Shown here: positions 11,428-23,729 of the stretch, one piece after another
Layout: each line of letters opens with the position of its first letter
Numbering within the stretch: position 1 is the first letter of the stretch
Origin: Adelphocoris suturalis
Taxonomy: Eukaryota > Arthropoda > Insecta > Hemiptera > Miridae
Length of the DNA stretch: 64,000 nt
Assembly: GCA_030762985.1 (NCBI GenBank)
Contig: CM061046.1
Coordinates: 75,560,785-75,624,784 of the forward strand
Direction: 5' to 3'
Notes under the pieces: model-generated
Seen by the model: the letters and a program-made list of their open reading frames with translations, nothing else
What the model was told of the DNA's origin: nothing
Database searches by the model: none
Translations under genes and position numbers: made by a program

Positions 11428-11505
11428 TATCTCTCTGGAATCGAACCTCGGACCACCATCTCATGAGGCAACCACGTTAAACACTACACTAAGAAAAGCA
11501 GATAA
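11428..11505 (-). repeat. tRNA-like (SINE-head) segment with A- and B-box matches
   Basis: On the minus strand TTAGTGTAGTGTTTAACGTG (A box TAGTGTAGTGT) is followed about 40 nt later by GAGGTTCGATTCC (B box). The spacing fits a type-2 pol III promoter. The anticodon stem does not pair properly and no good acceptor stem was found, so I read it as a tRNA-derived SINE head or tRNA pseudogene, not a working tRNA. Confidence 0.45.
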
Positions 11506-11552
11506 CCTGAATTTATACACACCGCATTTCTCATATAAAGCCTTTATCTCTA

Positions 11553-13966
11553 TCTATACTATTAATAAGAATGAAACTCCGTCTGTTTGTCTGTCTGTCT
11601 GTCGTGTCTATGCACGGCCAAACGGCTGAGTGGGGGGAGTCTACGAGTGGGGGGATCTTTTTGGGATTTTCCTATAGGGTGTATAAGCGAATTTAAAATT
11701 TTCTAATCCCACCCGAACCATGGGCCGTAGGGCGGGAGGGGGGTCGAAGTAATAATTAATGTGCGCTTTTTGGACTTCCCCGCTTCCCCTACCCCTCTAA
11801 ACGGCCGTTGACAATTCCGGAAAAATACGGGTTTCGTAGGTTTTCCTACGAGGAAGACGACGGAGCGATCGGGTCGCGAAAAAAGTATCGGGAAATGCGT
11901 TAAAAAAATGCGAGAGTACGGACCCGTTTTCTCGAAAAGTCCGCCGAAAAACTTGGTTTTTTCCGATTAAAATATACCCCATAAAGGTACGTTTTTCGGA
12001 ACGGTTTTCGCGGGCGAAATACAGCTTTGGGTCCGCCGAATCTGAATCCGAAATCGGATATCAAAAAAAGTGACGGGCAGTCGGTCAAATTGCGAGGGGA
12101 AGCGAGGGGAACCGTTTAAAATGAGAAATTAATCGACCCGGGCCGCCGTTGCACAATGGTTCGAGCCAGGCTTACGACGCACTAAGGTCTTGAAGGGACT
12201 GGATGACTCATTTCAACGGAATAAATACGGGTTTTTCCCTACACATATGCAGCAATATCTTGCGAGCGAAGCGAGCAACATTCCCTAATAAACTTTTCGT
12301 GGTTCCACGTAGTTTTATAAGATTTAATTTGTTTGTAAGAATTTCCAACAGAAAAAAACGTCTGCCAAGTTGGGTGGGCAGTATAACTTCCTCAAGCGAG
12401 CAAAGCGAGCAGCATCCCCTACAGAAGTTAAACCTACCCTTAGGGATCTACCGTTTGCGAGCGAAGCGAGCATCATTCCTTACATGCCATACCTTGCGAG
12501 TGAAGCGAGCAACATTTCCCACATGCCACAATTTGCGAGCGAAGCGAGCAACATTTCCTACATGCCAGAGTTTGCGAGCGAAGCGAGCAACATCCCCAAA
12601 TAAACTTTTATGTGGTTCCACGTAGTTTTATAAGATTTATTTTGTTTGTAAGAATTTCCAACAGAAAAAAACGTCTGCCAAGTTGGGTGGGCAGTATAAC
12701 TTCCTCAAGCGAGCGAAGCGAGCAGCATCCCCTACATAAGTTAAACCTACCCTTAGAGATCTACCGTTTGCGAGCGAAGCGAGCAACATCCCCTACATGT
12801 TTCATTTGTAATCGACCCCGCCGCCCATTTCACAACGGAAGGGACTCGACTTCTACGCAATACCTTGCGAGCAGGCCAATGCACGCACGCGTATAAGGAT
12901 GGAATTTTCCCTTTCGAGCGCCATTTCAACAGAATAAATAGGTACGGGTTTGTCCTACACATATACAGCAATGCCTTGCGAGCGAAGCGAGCAACATCTC
13001 CTAATATACTTTTTTGTGGTTCCAGGTAGTTTTATAAGATTTAATTTGTTTGTAAGAATTTCCAATAGAAAAAAAGTCTGCCAAGTTGGGTGGGCAGTAT
13101 GACTTCCTCAAGCGAGCGGAGCGAGCAGCATCCCCTTCAGAAGTTAAACTACCCTTAGAGATCTACCGTTTCCGAGCGAAGCGAGCAACATCCCCTAAAG
13201 AAGTTAAACCTACCCTTAGAGATCTACCGTTTGCGAGCGAAGCGAGCAACATCCCCTAATAAACTTTTTTGTGGTTCCACGTAGTTTTATAAGATTTAAT
13301 TTGTTTGTAAGAATTTCCAACAGAAAAAAACGTTTGCCAAGTTGGGTGGGCAGTATAACTTCTTCAAGCGAGGGAAGCGAGAAGCATCCCCTACAGAAGT
13401 TAAACCTACCCTTAGGGATCTACCGTTTGCGAGCGAAGCGAGCATCATTCCCTACATGTTGGGTGGGCAGTATAACTTCCTCAAGCGAGCGAAGCGAGCA
13501 GCATCCCCTACAGAAGTTAAACCTACCCTTAGAGATCTACCGTTTGCGAGCGAAGCAAGCAACATCCCCTACATGTTTCAATTGCGAGCGAAGCGAGCAA
13601 CATTCCCTACATACCACACTTTGCGAGCGAAGCGAGCAACATTTCCTACATGCCACACTTTGCGAGCGAAGCGAGCAGCATCCCCTACAGAAGTTAAACC
13701 TACCCTTAGGGATCTACCGTTTGCGAGCGAAGCAAGCAACATCCCCTACATGTTTCAATTGCGAGCGAAGCGAGCAACATTCCCTACATACCACACTTTG
13801 CGAGCGAAGCGAGCAACATTCCCTACATGCCACACTTTGCGAGCGAAGCGAGCAACATTCCCTACATACCACACTTTGCGAGCGAAGCGAGCAATTTAAT
13901 GGGGGGTCCGGGGGGCTTGCCCCCCGGCTGGACGTGGAGGCGAGCGTAGCGAGCCGGAGCGGCTAG
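11553..13966 (+). mobile_element. Helitron-like unit 1 (2414 bp, complete 5' end)
   Basis: It begins TCTATACTATTAATAAG and contains GTCTGT repeats, then a common body (11700-12110) shared with units 2 and 3. An array of GCGAGCGAAGCGAGC hairpins follows at 12260-13895, then a strong hairpin (CCGGGGGGCTTGCCCCCCGG at about 13908-13927) and the terminus GCGAGCGTAGCGAGC...CTAG. Confidence 0.7.
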
Positions 13967-16900
13967 TTATTTATAAGAATGAAACTCCGTCTGTTTGTCT
14001 GTCGTGTCTATGCACGGCCAAACGGCTGAGTGGGCCGGATCTACGAGTGGGGGGATCTTCTTGGGATTTTCCAAAAGTGGGAGCGAGCGAATTTAAAATT
14101 TTCTAATCCCACCCGAACCATGGGCCGTAGGGCGGGAGGGGGGTCGAAGTAATAATTAATGTGCGCTTTTTGGACTTCCCCGCTTCCCCTACCCCTCTAA
14201 ACGGCCGTCGAAAATTCCGGAAAAATACCGGTTTCGTAGGTTTTCCTACGAGGAAGACGACGGCGCGATCGGATCGCGAAAAAAGTATCGGGAAATGCGT
14301 CAAAAAAATGCGAGAGTACGGACCGTGTTTTCTCGAAAATTCCGACGAAAAACTTGGTTTTTTAAAATTAAGATATACCCCATAAAGGTACGTTTTTCGG
14401 AACGGTTTTCGCGGGCGAAATAAAGGTTTGATCCCGCCAAATCTGAATCCGAAATCGGATATCGAAAAAAGTGACGAGAACTCGGTCAAATTGCGAGCGG
14501 AAGCGAGACTAAGCTATTGAAATGAGAAATTATATGTGCCGTGGACGCGAGAAGGCTCTAGGAAGACAGACGTGTTTGGGGTTCGATAACTCAGGTACAG
14601 GTTTCGGTGTTTGGGTGTTGCGAGCAGGTACACATAGGTACCTTGCGAGCGAAGCGAGAGCCATTTCAACAGAATAAATTCGGATTTTTTCCTACACAAA
14701 TACAGCAATACCTTGCGAGCGAAGCGAGCAACATCCCCTAATAAACTTTTCGTGGTTCCACGTAGTTTTATAAGATTTAATTTGTTTGTAAGAATTTCCA
14801 ACAGAAAAAAATGTCTGCCAAGTTGGGTGGGCAGTATGACTTCCTCAAGCGAACGAAGCGAGCAGCATCCCCTTCAGAAGTTAAACTACCCTTAGAGATC
14901 TACCGTTTCCGAGCGAAGCGAGCAACATCCCCTAAAGAAGTTAAACCTACCCTTAGAGATCTACCGTTTGCGAGCGAAGCGAGCAACATCCCCTAATAAA
15001 CTTTTTTGTGGTTCCACGTAGTTTTATAAGATTTAATTTGTTTGTAAGAATTTCCAACAGAAAAAAACGTCTGCCAAGTTGGGTGGGCAGTATAACTTCC
15101 TCAAGCGAGCGAAGCGAGAAGCATCCCCTACAGAAGTTAAACCTACCCTTAGGGATCTACCGTTTGCGAGCGAAGCGAGCATCATTCCCTACATGTTGGG
15201 TGGGCAGTATAACTTCCTCAAGCGAGCGAAGCGAGCAGCATCCCCTACAGAAGTTAAACCTACCCTTAGAGATCTACCGTTTGCGAGCGAAGCAAGCAAC
15301 ATCCCCTACATGTTTCAATTGCGAGCGAAGCGAGCAACATTCCCTACATACCACACTTTGCGAGCGAAGCGAGCAACATTCCCTACATGCCACACTTTGC
15401 GAGCGAAGCGAGCAGCATGCCCTACAGAAGTTAAACCTACCCTTAGAGATCTACCGTTTGCGAGCGAAGCAAGCAACATCCCCTACATGTTTCAATTGCG
15501 AGCGAAGCGAGCAACATTCCCTACATACCACACTTTGCGAGCGAAGCGAGCAACATTCCCTACATGCCACACTTTGCGAGCGAAGCGAGCAACATTCCCT
15601 ACATACCACACTTTGCGAGCGAAGCTTGCCCCCCGGCTGGACGTGGAGGCGAGCGTAGCGAGCCGGAGCGGCTAGTTATTTATAAGAATGAAACTCCGTC
15701 TGTTTGTCTGTCGTGTCTATGCACGGCCAAACGGCTGAGTGGGCCGGATCTACGAGTGGGGGGATCTTCTTGGGATTTTCCAAAAGTGGGAGCGAGCGAA
15801 TTTAAAATTTTCTAATCCCACCCGAACCATGGGCCGTAGGGCGGGAGGGGGGTCGAAGTAAGAATTAATGTGCGCTTTTTGGACTTCCTCGCTTCCCCTA
15901 CCCCTCTAAACGGCCGTCGAAAATTCCGGAAAAATACCGGTTTCGTAGGTTTTCCTACGAGGAAGACGACGGCGCGATCGGATCGCGAAAAAAGTATCGG
16001 GAAATGCGTCAAAAAAATGCGAGAGTACGGACCGTGTTTTCTCGAAAATTCCGACGAAAAACTTGGTTTTTTAAAATTAAGATATACCCCATAAAGGTAC
16101 GTTTTTCGGAACGGTTTTCGCGGGCGAAATAAAGGTTTGATCCCGCCGAATCTGAATCCGAAATCGGATATCGAAAAAAGTGACGAGAACTCGGTCAAAT
16201 TGCGAGCGGAAGCGAGACTAAGCTATTAAAATGAGAAATTATATGTGCCGTGGACGCGAGAAGGCTCTAGGAAGACAGACGTGTTTGGGGTTCGATAACT
16301 CAGGTACAGGTTTCGGTGTTTGGGTGTTGCGAGCAGGTACACATAGGTACCTTGCGAGCGAAGCGAGAGCCATTTCAACAGAATAAATTCGGATTTTTTC
16401 CTACACATATACAGCAATACCTTGCGAGCGAAGCGAGCAACATCCCCTAATAAACTTTCCGTGGTTCCACGTAGTTTTATAAGATTTAATTTGTTTGTAA
16501 GAATTTCCAACAGAAAAAAATGTCTGCCAAGTTGGGTGGGCAGTATAACTTCCTCAAGCGAACGAAGCGAGCAGCATCCCCTTCAGAAGTTAAACTACCC
16601 TTAGAGATCTACCGTTTCCGAGCGAAGCGAGCAACATCCCCTAAAGAAGTTAAACCTACCCTTAGAGATCTACCGTTTGCGAGCGAAGCGAGCAACATCC
16701 CCTAATAAACTTTTTTGTGGTTCCACGTAGTTTTATAAGATTTAATTTGTTTGTAATAATTCCCAACTGAAAAAAACGTCTGCCAAGTTGGGTGGGCAGT
16801 ATAACTTCCTCAAGCGAGGGAAGCGAGAAGCATCCCCTACAGAAGTTAAACCTACCCTTAGGGATCTACCGTTTGCGAGCGAAGCGAGCATCATTCCCTA

Positions 16901-17158
16901 CATGTTGGGTGGGCAGTATAACTTCCTCAAGCGAGCGAAGCGAGCAGCATCCCCTACAGAAGTTAAACCTACCCTTAGAGATCTACCGTTTGCGAGTGAA
17001 GCGAGCAACATCCCCCACATGTTTCAATTGTATTACATCGCATGTATACAGCCACACTTTGCGAGCGAAGCGAGGAACACTCCCAACATACCACACTTTG
17101 CGAGCGAAGCGAGCAACATTTCCCATATGCCACACTTTGCGAGCGAAGCGAGCAATGT
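12260..17158 (+). repeat. Arrays of the GCGAGCGAAGCGAGC hairpin module
   Basis: Dozens of copies of TTGCGAGCGAAGCGAGCAAC, usually followed by ATTCCCTACAT or ATCCCCTA, occur in four blocks interleaved with two other modules: AGAAGTTAAACCTACCCTTA...GATCTACCG and GTCTGCCAAGTTGGGTGGGC. The core is a quasi-palindrome (GCGAGC GAA GCGAGC is a direct repeat; TTGC...GCAA closes a stem). Several copies vary by one base (AAGCAAGC, AGGGAAGCGAG). Confidence 0.9.
13967..15675 (+). mobile_element. Helitron-like unit 2 (1709 bp)
   Basis: It is nearly identical to unit 3 over its first 800 bp or so with an offset of 1709. The few differences seen are single substitutions, for example CTTCCCCGC against CTTCCTCGC and CGCCAAATC against CGCCGAATC. 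The last hairpin is fused directly to TTGCCCCCCGG, removing the GGGGGGTCC half of the terminal G/C hairpin that unit 1 retains. Confidence 0.7.
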
Positions 17159-17213
17159 AAGTGGGGGGTCCGGGGGGCTTGTGGAGGCGAGCGTAGCGAG
17201 CCGGAGCGGCTAG
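15676..17213 (+). mobile_element. Helitron-like unit 3 (1538 bp)
   Basis: Tandem copy of unit 2 with a shorter hairpin array and a deleted C-run near its end (GGGGGGCTTGTGGAGGCGAG). It ends CTAG at 17213, followed by T. The near identity of units 2 and 3 points to recent tandem amplification. Confidence 0.7.
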
Positions 17214-17232
17214 TAATAAATAAATTGAAAAA

Positions 17233-17275
17233 AAAGTTCCAGTCATGCAGCATGATGGTATGAGCGAATTTTCTT
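17233..17275 (-). mobile_element. Fragment of the HINE-like 3' terminus
   Basis: AAGTTCCAGTCATGCAGCATGA followed by ATGAGCGAATTTTCTT matches, in reverse, the 3' end of the family at 27.8-33.2 kb, including its hairpin and inner inverted repeat. Only the tip is recognisable. Confidence 0.55.
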
Positions 17276-20200
17276 AAATCACATAATTTGTTAAATTGTA
17301 TTAAAATTTGAACAATTTCAGTAGGAATGAATTGTTGAAAACCAATTTTTATGGCAAAAAACTTCCTTAAAATTGTCAGATTCGTTTGAATTAATCTTCA
17401 GAAGAGCTGTCTGAGTGAAATGAAACTATTTCTGTTCCTGCCTCTTTTGACGTAATTTTTGACATTTTTTAAATTTTAAAATATGTGAGATTCACAGAAA
17501 GCATCCAGGAAATCGTCAGATACCGCCAATTTATTCATCAGATACCTATGTGGTCTGAGCCAATATAAACTGGTTTCATGCCTGCCTCTTACCACGAGTT
17601 TGTTTGACATTTTTTTCAAATTTATAAATTCTATCACAACTTAAAACATACTGTTGGCCGTCTGACTCCATGGTTTCCGGCATTAGGGCGTTCAATCCCA
17701 TAATTCCAAATCATCAAACCCTCTGCTTCTAATCACGCAGTTAATTTTCTGTTACAACCCGGACTATCATGAAACTTGCGTTGAAAATCGCTTTTGGGGA
17801 CTAAATGGTGCAAGAAGCTCGGCATCAATTTGTGTTAACCTTAAAGGTTCTTTAAAGTGCTAAAAATTAAAAAATCGAGATCTCAAAAACTTTTAAGGCA
17901 ACAGTAATGATTTTTTGCTTGTCAATGATAAATATATGATCCCAAAGAATCAATTATTATTTATGAATAATCCACTCCAATTTCACTCATCCGCAACGCT
18001 ATACGTTGACCGGTTCATTTTCCCTAAGGGCTCGTTCATAGAAAGACACCATTGAATTTCTAAGCGCGATTTCTAATGCGCTGCTAGCGAATAGTGGTAG
18101 GTACTGGAATACATACAAATTTCCTTCTAAATATCAGCTGATATAATGCAATATTGGAATTATCAGGTAATACAGTTCCAATGGAATTTATTCTAACGTT
18201 GCGAAATCAAGTTTATTAACTATTGTCCGTGCGATGTAGGTACCTACTAGTGAAGTGTTGGTACGTAAATGCTAAATTTGATCCCTTAAATTGCTTCCAA
18301 GTCAACCTAAATATAGGTAGTGGAAGTAATGCTTTCACTTCTGAGAGATGGCAAAGTTCTATTCTCCACTTAAATTAAACGAATGTTTTTTTTTTTCTTT
18401 TTTTTTTTTTTTTTGAGTGGTAAAATTACCACTCGCATTTTACGTTTTAGACTATTCTGAAAACTTTGGTTCCATGTCTTGCTGTTTGTGTTTATCTGTG
18501 TGGGTATGTCCGCGAATCCTTGTAACAAGCTTAATTGCCACAATATTCAACCGAAGTTAGTGAAATGTTCATGGAATGTGTGGGTTAGGGCGAAGATGGT
18601 CGCCTATGTTTCGTTGTTCCCAAGTCAATACTTCACTCGATGCATGCACAAACGTCAATTCCATCAAACATCATTTTCTCACGCCCCCGCCGCACAGTGG
18701 TCCAAAAGCGGAAAAAACTTCAAAAATGGGAGGGACCCAAACTTAATTTTGTCTTTGTTTTTGGATACTCAGATACTTGTTGAACAGTGGTACGGGGTGA
18801 ATTTTTCGACTAGTGTACAATTCAAATGTGTGCAATCCATTAAAATAGTCATTTCGAATATTAATGAAAATTAGCATATTTTCCATCTTAATAATGACAT
18901 GTTTCTACTGAAAGAAATTAACAGCAATAAAAAAACCCCTCTATCAGTAGCTTGTTATGTGTGTATGCGAGTGTAAGGAATGATCATGTTAAAGTTGTAT
19001 CAATAATTAAGGGAGAAATGGAATGTTCAAGTCGTTACCGCAAAAAGTAAGATTTTCCTACTTTCTTTGGTTTGTAAAAAAAAAATCTTTATGGAACTTT
19101 ATGTTCGCGATGATTTTACGTGGAAGTGCAGAGAGTAGAGAAACAATGGTGAACATTTCATTGCCGGATACGGCCAGATCTGTTATAAGATTGAACGTAT
19201 AGGCTAAATGGGAAAGAAAAGTAAACACAGAGTTTGTTCAAACATGCTTTCACCTTCCTCGTCGTTCGCGCGTTCATTTCAATGTCAGTTCAGGTGGTAG
19301 ACCTATCAAATGCTTTGGTGAGTGTGGACCGAAGGCCAAACAATATAAAATACGTGAGTTCCGAGAGTCATATCCTCAAGATTTAATAGATACAGCATCC
19401 TCAAATATTGAGGAAAATGAGAAAACCCCAATGATAGGGGGTGATTTGGCATATACTGCAGGGAACATCATTCCAGGAAAACCTCCCGAGTCTCAACTAA
19501 TAAAGACATTTTTCACCTCATCTTGGTTACTAGTGACCCATATATTACGCACCTAAGGCCAATTTATAAATATGAAAAGGAAAAAAAGTTAACAATTTGA
19601 AGCATCTAATTTACTTTTAAATGTGCTGTAAAGTTAGGTTATCTTTATTGTGAAAAATTAAAGTACCTACTAATACAATTAATTCGTATTTTTTACTTTT
19701 CCTGATGGTCAAGTCGCACAGATTTTGATTTCATTCGATTCAGCAATTCAAAAAATATAAACAAGATTGATTTCATGCTTCAAATTCAATTACTTTATTA
19801 CATATTAGGTTTTTTTCCATTTTTAGCCTTTTTGGACCACTGTGCGCCGTCCTGTCTCGCTCAAAATTAGGGGGGGGGGGGGGGGGGGGTAGGTGGAAAA
19901 GGTTAATTTGAGCATTCCCTAGCAATCTCATCATAATACAATCATTAGTACGAGTAGCTACTGCGCTTGAGCGAATGTGTATTCCTTTCTAGACGAGCCT
20001 AATTTCAACAGTTTTCATCCGACTTTGATGAAATTTTCAAGGATGTGCGGGTTAGGCTGTAAATGGCCCACTATTATTTCAACACGTTTCAAAACATAAC
20101 TTAATTTAGCGCATGCGCAAACGTAAATTGTTTCAAGCATAATTTTTTTACGCCCTAGTCGTCCAATCCCGCTCAAATTCGGTGCACGGGTGGGATGCGA

Positions 20201-21414
20201 TGGTTTAATTATTCCATGTTAAATTCCACATGATTGCATTATCATTAGCTTCTGAGCATGCGCGAAAGTGTATTCCCAGGAACAAAGTTAATTTCTAGTT
20301 TTCATCAGATTTCGATTATATTTTTCTGGGAGTTTTTGGGTTCAAATTTTGATTGTTCCCTACCAATTTCATTTTTCCCAAGTCATTAGGTAAGTACTCG
20401 ATTCTGCGTATGCTCTAAATTACTTCAAGCATCATTTTTCCGTTTCAATATCAATATTAAGAATTGGTAATATCAATAATTCAATATCAGTGAACTCTAA
20501 TCAGTTGTGAGGCCTCTGAGCCTTATTTGTTTTTTAATTGACTTATGAGGCTGAAACCTGAAATGTAGCTCTTTTTCGAAGATCTGGAATACAATTACAA
20601 AGTATGGAGGGACTCAGATCAGTTTTAACAATTACATACGGAGTTTAACAATTATAGGTCAATGCTCTGCGTAGAAGGGCTATCTAACATAGAAATAATG
20701 AACCATTGTGTAATAATTTGCAGCGTTTTTTTAAAGCAGTTTTGATATTTGAGCGCTTTTTCGTCAAGACCAAATTAATATCTAATGGTCAAATATCATT
20801 CAAACTTTCCAAATCATAAATTTGATAGGGATTTTTTCTCGTTTAAATAAAGCTACCTACCTCGTATTCATTCTATTCTACTCGTAAGTTCACCTATTAT
20901 TGAATACCTAATGGACCAAAAACCGCAGAAGTGAAGATGATCTCTCATCATACGTGCCGATACGACGGGGGCATTTTTTTTGTTCATAGTGGAAACGTGT
21001 AGAATAGCTTAGAATAAAGATTATAAGAAGAAGGTTATTAGCGTCTTTAAAACAACCGCTCTATCAGAAAAGTCACGTTTTATTAGGTACAAGCTTTCAG
21101 GGACGTGCTATAAGACGAGGTTCATTAAACTAAACCGAAGTAAGACTGTTAACTACAAAGGGAAGCGACAAATAAAATTTTATTATTGCAAATCTCAGAG
21201 CCCAAAATAGGTACATAGGTAACACTACGGTGCATGTAATAGAAGTTTCGTTGTTAGAAGTGTTTTAAATTATTGACAACAACAATATTAACGGTAATTA
21301 CAACGTAGCACATACATATCAGCCGTCGCAATAGCTTTGTTAGACTAGGCACTAGGCAATTAGAATCCTTCAGTCTTTTGAATGATATTTTAATTGAGTT
21401 TTCATAGTCATTTA
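17276..21414. other. Gene-free AT-rich stretch with degenerate repeats
   Basis: No gene recognised. It contains an interrupted T tract (18386-18414) next to the small hairpin GAGTGGTAAAATTACCACTC, a run of about 20 G (19870-19889), and two diverged copies (around 18480-18720 and 20020-20200) sharing a CGCATGC(G/A)CAAACGT...ACGCCC order. The open frame 18479-18874 covers one of these repeats and looks non-coding. Confidence 0.5.
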
Positions 21415-21779
21415 GGCGCGATGCACGCTGCATTTTATGAAACCGGTTCGTCAAACGTGAAAATGAAGTTGCTTGAAACCGGTAGGCCCGTGCACACTGC
21501 TTTTCATGAAACTCTAGTTTCATCAGTTTCGTGAAACCAGGTTTCTTGAAACTTGAAAAAAAAAAAGCAAAAAAACCTGTTTCATAAATCAGTTTAACGT
21601 TTCTAGGGGTTAAATAAATACATCATCACTTTCTTCATAGGAATACATCGTGAAACTGACCGAAAACCCCGAGCTGGGTTTCCTTGGTGTGCATGTTCGA
21701 ATTGAAATAGTTTATCTAATGAAACTCGTTTTACGAAACCAGTTTCATGAAATGCGTTTCCTCCAGTGTGCATCGCTCC
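21415..21779. mobile_element. TTA-flanked MITE (Harbinger-like), 365 bp
   Basis: It is bounded by TTA on both sides (21412-21414, 21780-21782). The ends are inverted: left GGCGCGATGCACGCTGCATT, right end reversed GGAGCGATGCACACTGGAGG. The interior is rich in palindromic GAAACCGGTTTC / GTTTCATGAAAC words. A TTA duplication with G-rich termini is the PIF/Harbinger signature. There is no transposase, so it is non-autonomous. The open frames 21254-21523 (-) and 21650-21841 (+) are shadows of it. Confidence 0.75.
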
Positions 21780-21829
21780 TTAGAGTTTTGACAGCTATGA
21801 GGAGTGTTGGGAATCATTATTATTCATCC

Positions 21830-22029
21830 ACATCTACCTGAATTGTTGGTAGATGGGCAATTTATGCTAATTACAACGGAGTTATCTACCAGCCTGAGTT
21901 GCTTGTCTTTGCTTGTTCCCGAGGTGATGGCTGCATGGCCTGTTTAAGCTCTCTGAATCCCTGCTCTCTTCTGGTGTTGTTCTAGACCTTTTTCGTACCA
22001 TCAGAAACATATTGAAGTCTTCAGTCTTT

Positions 22030-22061
<32 letters not shown>
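21830..22061 (+). repeat. Possible retrotransposed sequence with 31-bp poly(A) tail
   Basis: Sequence without an open frame ends in about 31 consecutive A (22031-22061), as expected for a reverse-transcribed RNA. Its left boundary is unclear and I do not recognise the source. Confidence 0.35.
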
Positions 22062-22063
<2 letters not shown>

Positions 22064-22489
22064 AATACGGAGGCTAATTATTATAGGAAGGCAGATTACG
22101 GTTTATAAGGAGGCTGGTGGTGCGGGGTACGACGGTGCTCTTGAACGCCAAGTCGAAAAATGTTCCAATACTCGTTTCTTACAACCAACCCGTTTCTAGG
22201 TCAATATAACTCCTGTAGTTTAAAGTACGAGTACAAATTATGTACATATACCGTTTTCTGACTCCAACAAGTACATAGTTCACTGCGAATTCGGGTTTTA
22301 AATTGCAAATTATATTCTTATCTAGAACATTCGAGTTTTTACAATGACAACTCAATAGTCCCAACAGGTGTTATGAAAACTCCAAAACACAGAAATCAAC
22401 TGAAGTGAAAAATATTTACAATTGGTGGAGTACTGATGCCTACATAAGTATTAGATTCTAGACGATATATTTGATTTCTGGATCAGTTT

Positions 22490-23150
22490 TCTAGTTTTCT
22501 CTCCAATAACCCTAGGAAGTTGAGATTCGATAGGGAGACCCTCTGGAACAGTAAGAGCTGATTGAAATGAATGGTTCATTCCTAATCACCTGAGCGAGCT
22601 AAAATCTCTCCTGTTGATCTTAGGAAGTTGAAATTTGATAGGGAGACTCTCTGAGACACTAAGGACCGATTTAAATTATTGGCTCTTTCCAAAGAAGCTG
22701 AGTGAGCTCAATTCTTTCCTGTTGATCTTAGGAAGTTAATATTTGATAGGGAGACTCCTTCGGACATTTGGCGACGATTGAAGTGATTGGCTCATTCCTA
22801 ATCTGCTGTGTGAGCTGAGCTAAAGTTTCTCCTGTTCGTCCTTAGGAAGTTGAGATTAGAAAGGGAGACTTTCAAGGCCGTTAACAGAAGATTGAAATTA
22901 TGGGTTCTTTCCTAATCAACTAAGTGAGCTGAATTCCCTTCTTGTTCATCCTCGGAAGTTAAAATTTGATAAGGAGATCCTCTGGGACGATTGAAATGAT
23001 TGGCTCATTCCTTATCAGGTGGGTGAGCTAAATTCTCTCCTGTTCGTCCTAGGAAGTTGAGATTTGATAGGGAGACTCCCTGGGACATTAAGATACGATT
23101 GAAATAATGGGTTTCCTAATCTGCTGAGTGATCTGAATTACTCCTAGGAA
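22490..23150 (+). repeat. Degenerate tandem array, about 110-bp unit, about six copies
   Basis: Each unit contains (T)CCTAGGAAGTTGAGATTTGA, TAGGGAGACTC, a GATTGAAATGAT segment and TCATTCCTAATC...TGAGTGAGCT. An extra unit lies at about 23625-23725. Single inverted units recur at about 36940-36985 and 49100-49240, so this is a dispersed family locally amplified in tandem. Confidence 0.8.
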
Positions 23151-23224
23151 GAAGACATATCCATGTATTGATGTATCTGCATGAAGTGTTGATACATTAG
23201 TGAAGCTTATATACTTCCTTGTAG

Positions 23225-23616
23225 TTTTTGAGATGGTAGATAATTTATTAGGCCGGGTAGAGGTACATCAGTTTTGCATATCTTATAAAAATAGGAGCTA
23301 CCTAGAATCTTTCATGTTTTTGACACTGATTTTAGGATTACAGCAATTATCAGGAATTATAGATAATTCATTAGGTCAGGTAGAGGTACATCAGTTTTGC
23401 ATATCTTATAAAAATAGTACCTACCTAGAATCTTTCATGTTTTTGACCCTGATTTCTGGGCTACAGCTATTATCCGGAGTGTTATTCAGCCAAATTCAGT
23501 CTCTAGGTAATAGAATGGAACAGAATGGCAGATTGTAGAAAGTGTGCGTCACGGTTAAGAAACCCCGGGAGAGGATCGTGAAATTTTACCTTCGAGCGAC
23601 GTCGGACGCGGTGGAA
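23225..23616 (+). repeat. Duplicated segment carrying a piece of the bestrophin upstream region
   Basis: Two internal copies of about 120 bp (TAGAGGTACATCAGTTTTGC, AGAATCTTTCATGTTTTTGA) are followed by GTGCGTCACGGTTAAGAAAC and a CTTCGAGCGACGTCGGACGC stretch. The same order recurs at 25253-25506 plus 26303-26365, immediately upstream of the bestrophin start codon. Here the TTAA at 23555-23558 is uninterrupted; in the other copy a piggyBac-like element occupies it. Confidence 0.85.
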
Positions 23617-23729
23617 GTGAGCTAAATCTCTCTAGTTCATCCTCGGGTGTAAATTTGATAAGGAGACTCTCTGAGAGGATTGCAATGATTAGCTCATTCC
23701 TAGTCAGGTGGCTGAGCTAAATCCGTCAC

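Larger units (their letters stand above)
11553..17213 (+). mobile_element. Tandem composite of three Helitron-like units, 5661 bp
   Basis: The left end, TCTATACTATTAATAAGAAT, has the 5' TC start common in insect Helitrons and is preceded by A (11552). The right end, GAGCCGGAGCGGCTAG, ends in CTAG (17210-17213) and is followed by T. There is no target duplication, as expected for insertion between A and T. Two further internal CTAG ends at 13963-13966 and 15672-15675 are each followed by TTATTTATAAGAATGAAACT, a shortened restart of the 5' end. No Rep/helicase coding exists, so it is non-autonomous. The long open frames inside (such as 13271-13966 and 15008-15658) come from in-frame hairpin repeats. 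Confidence 0.75.

Noticed and set aside
11428..11505. Functional tRNA gene on the minus strand
   Set aside because: A- and B-box-like words are present but the anticodon and acceptor stems do not pair; kept only as a SINE-like head.
12260..13900. CRISPR-like look of regularly spaced short palindromic repeats
   Set aside because: Eukaryotic context; the spacers are themselves repeated and no cas genes exist. It belongs to Helitron-like units.
12203..17263. Long open frames (up to 231 codons) repeating RAKRA, ASEAS or CERSEQ
   Set aside because: They are translations of the 15-bp hairpin module in several frames at once; open in multiple frames, no start context, and tied to repeat copy number.
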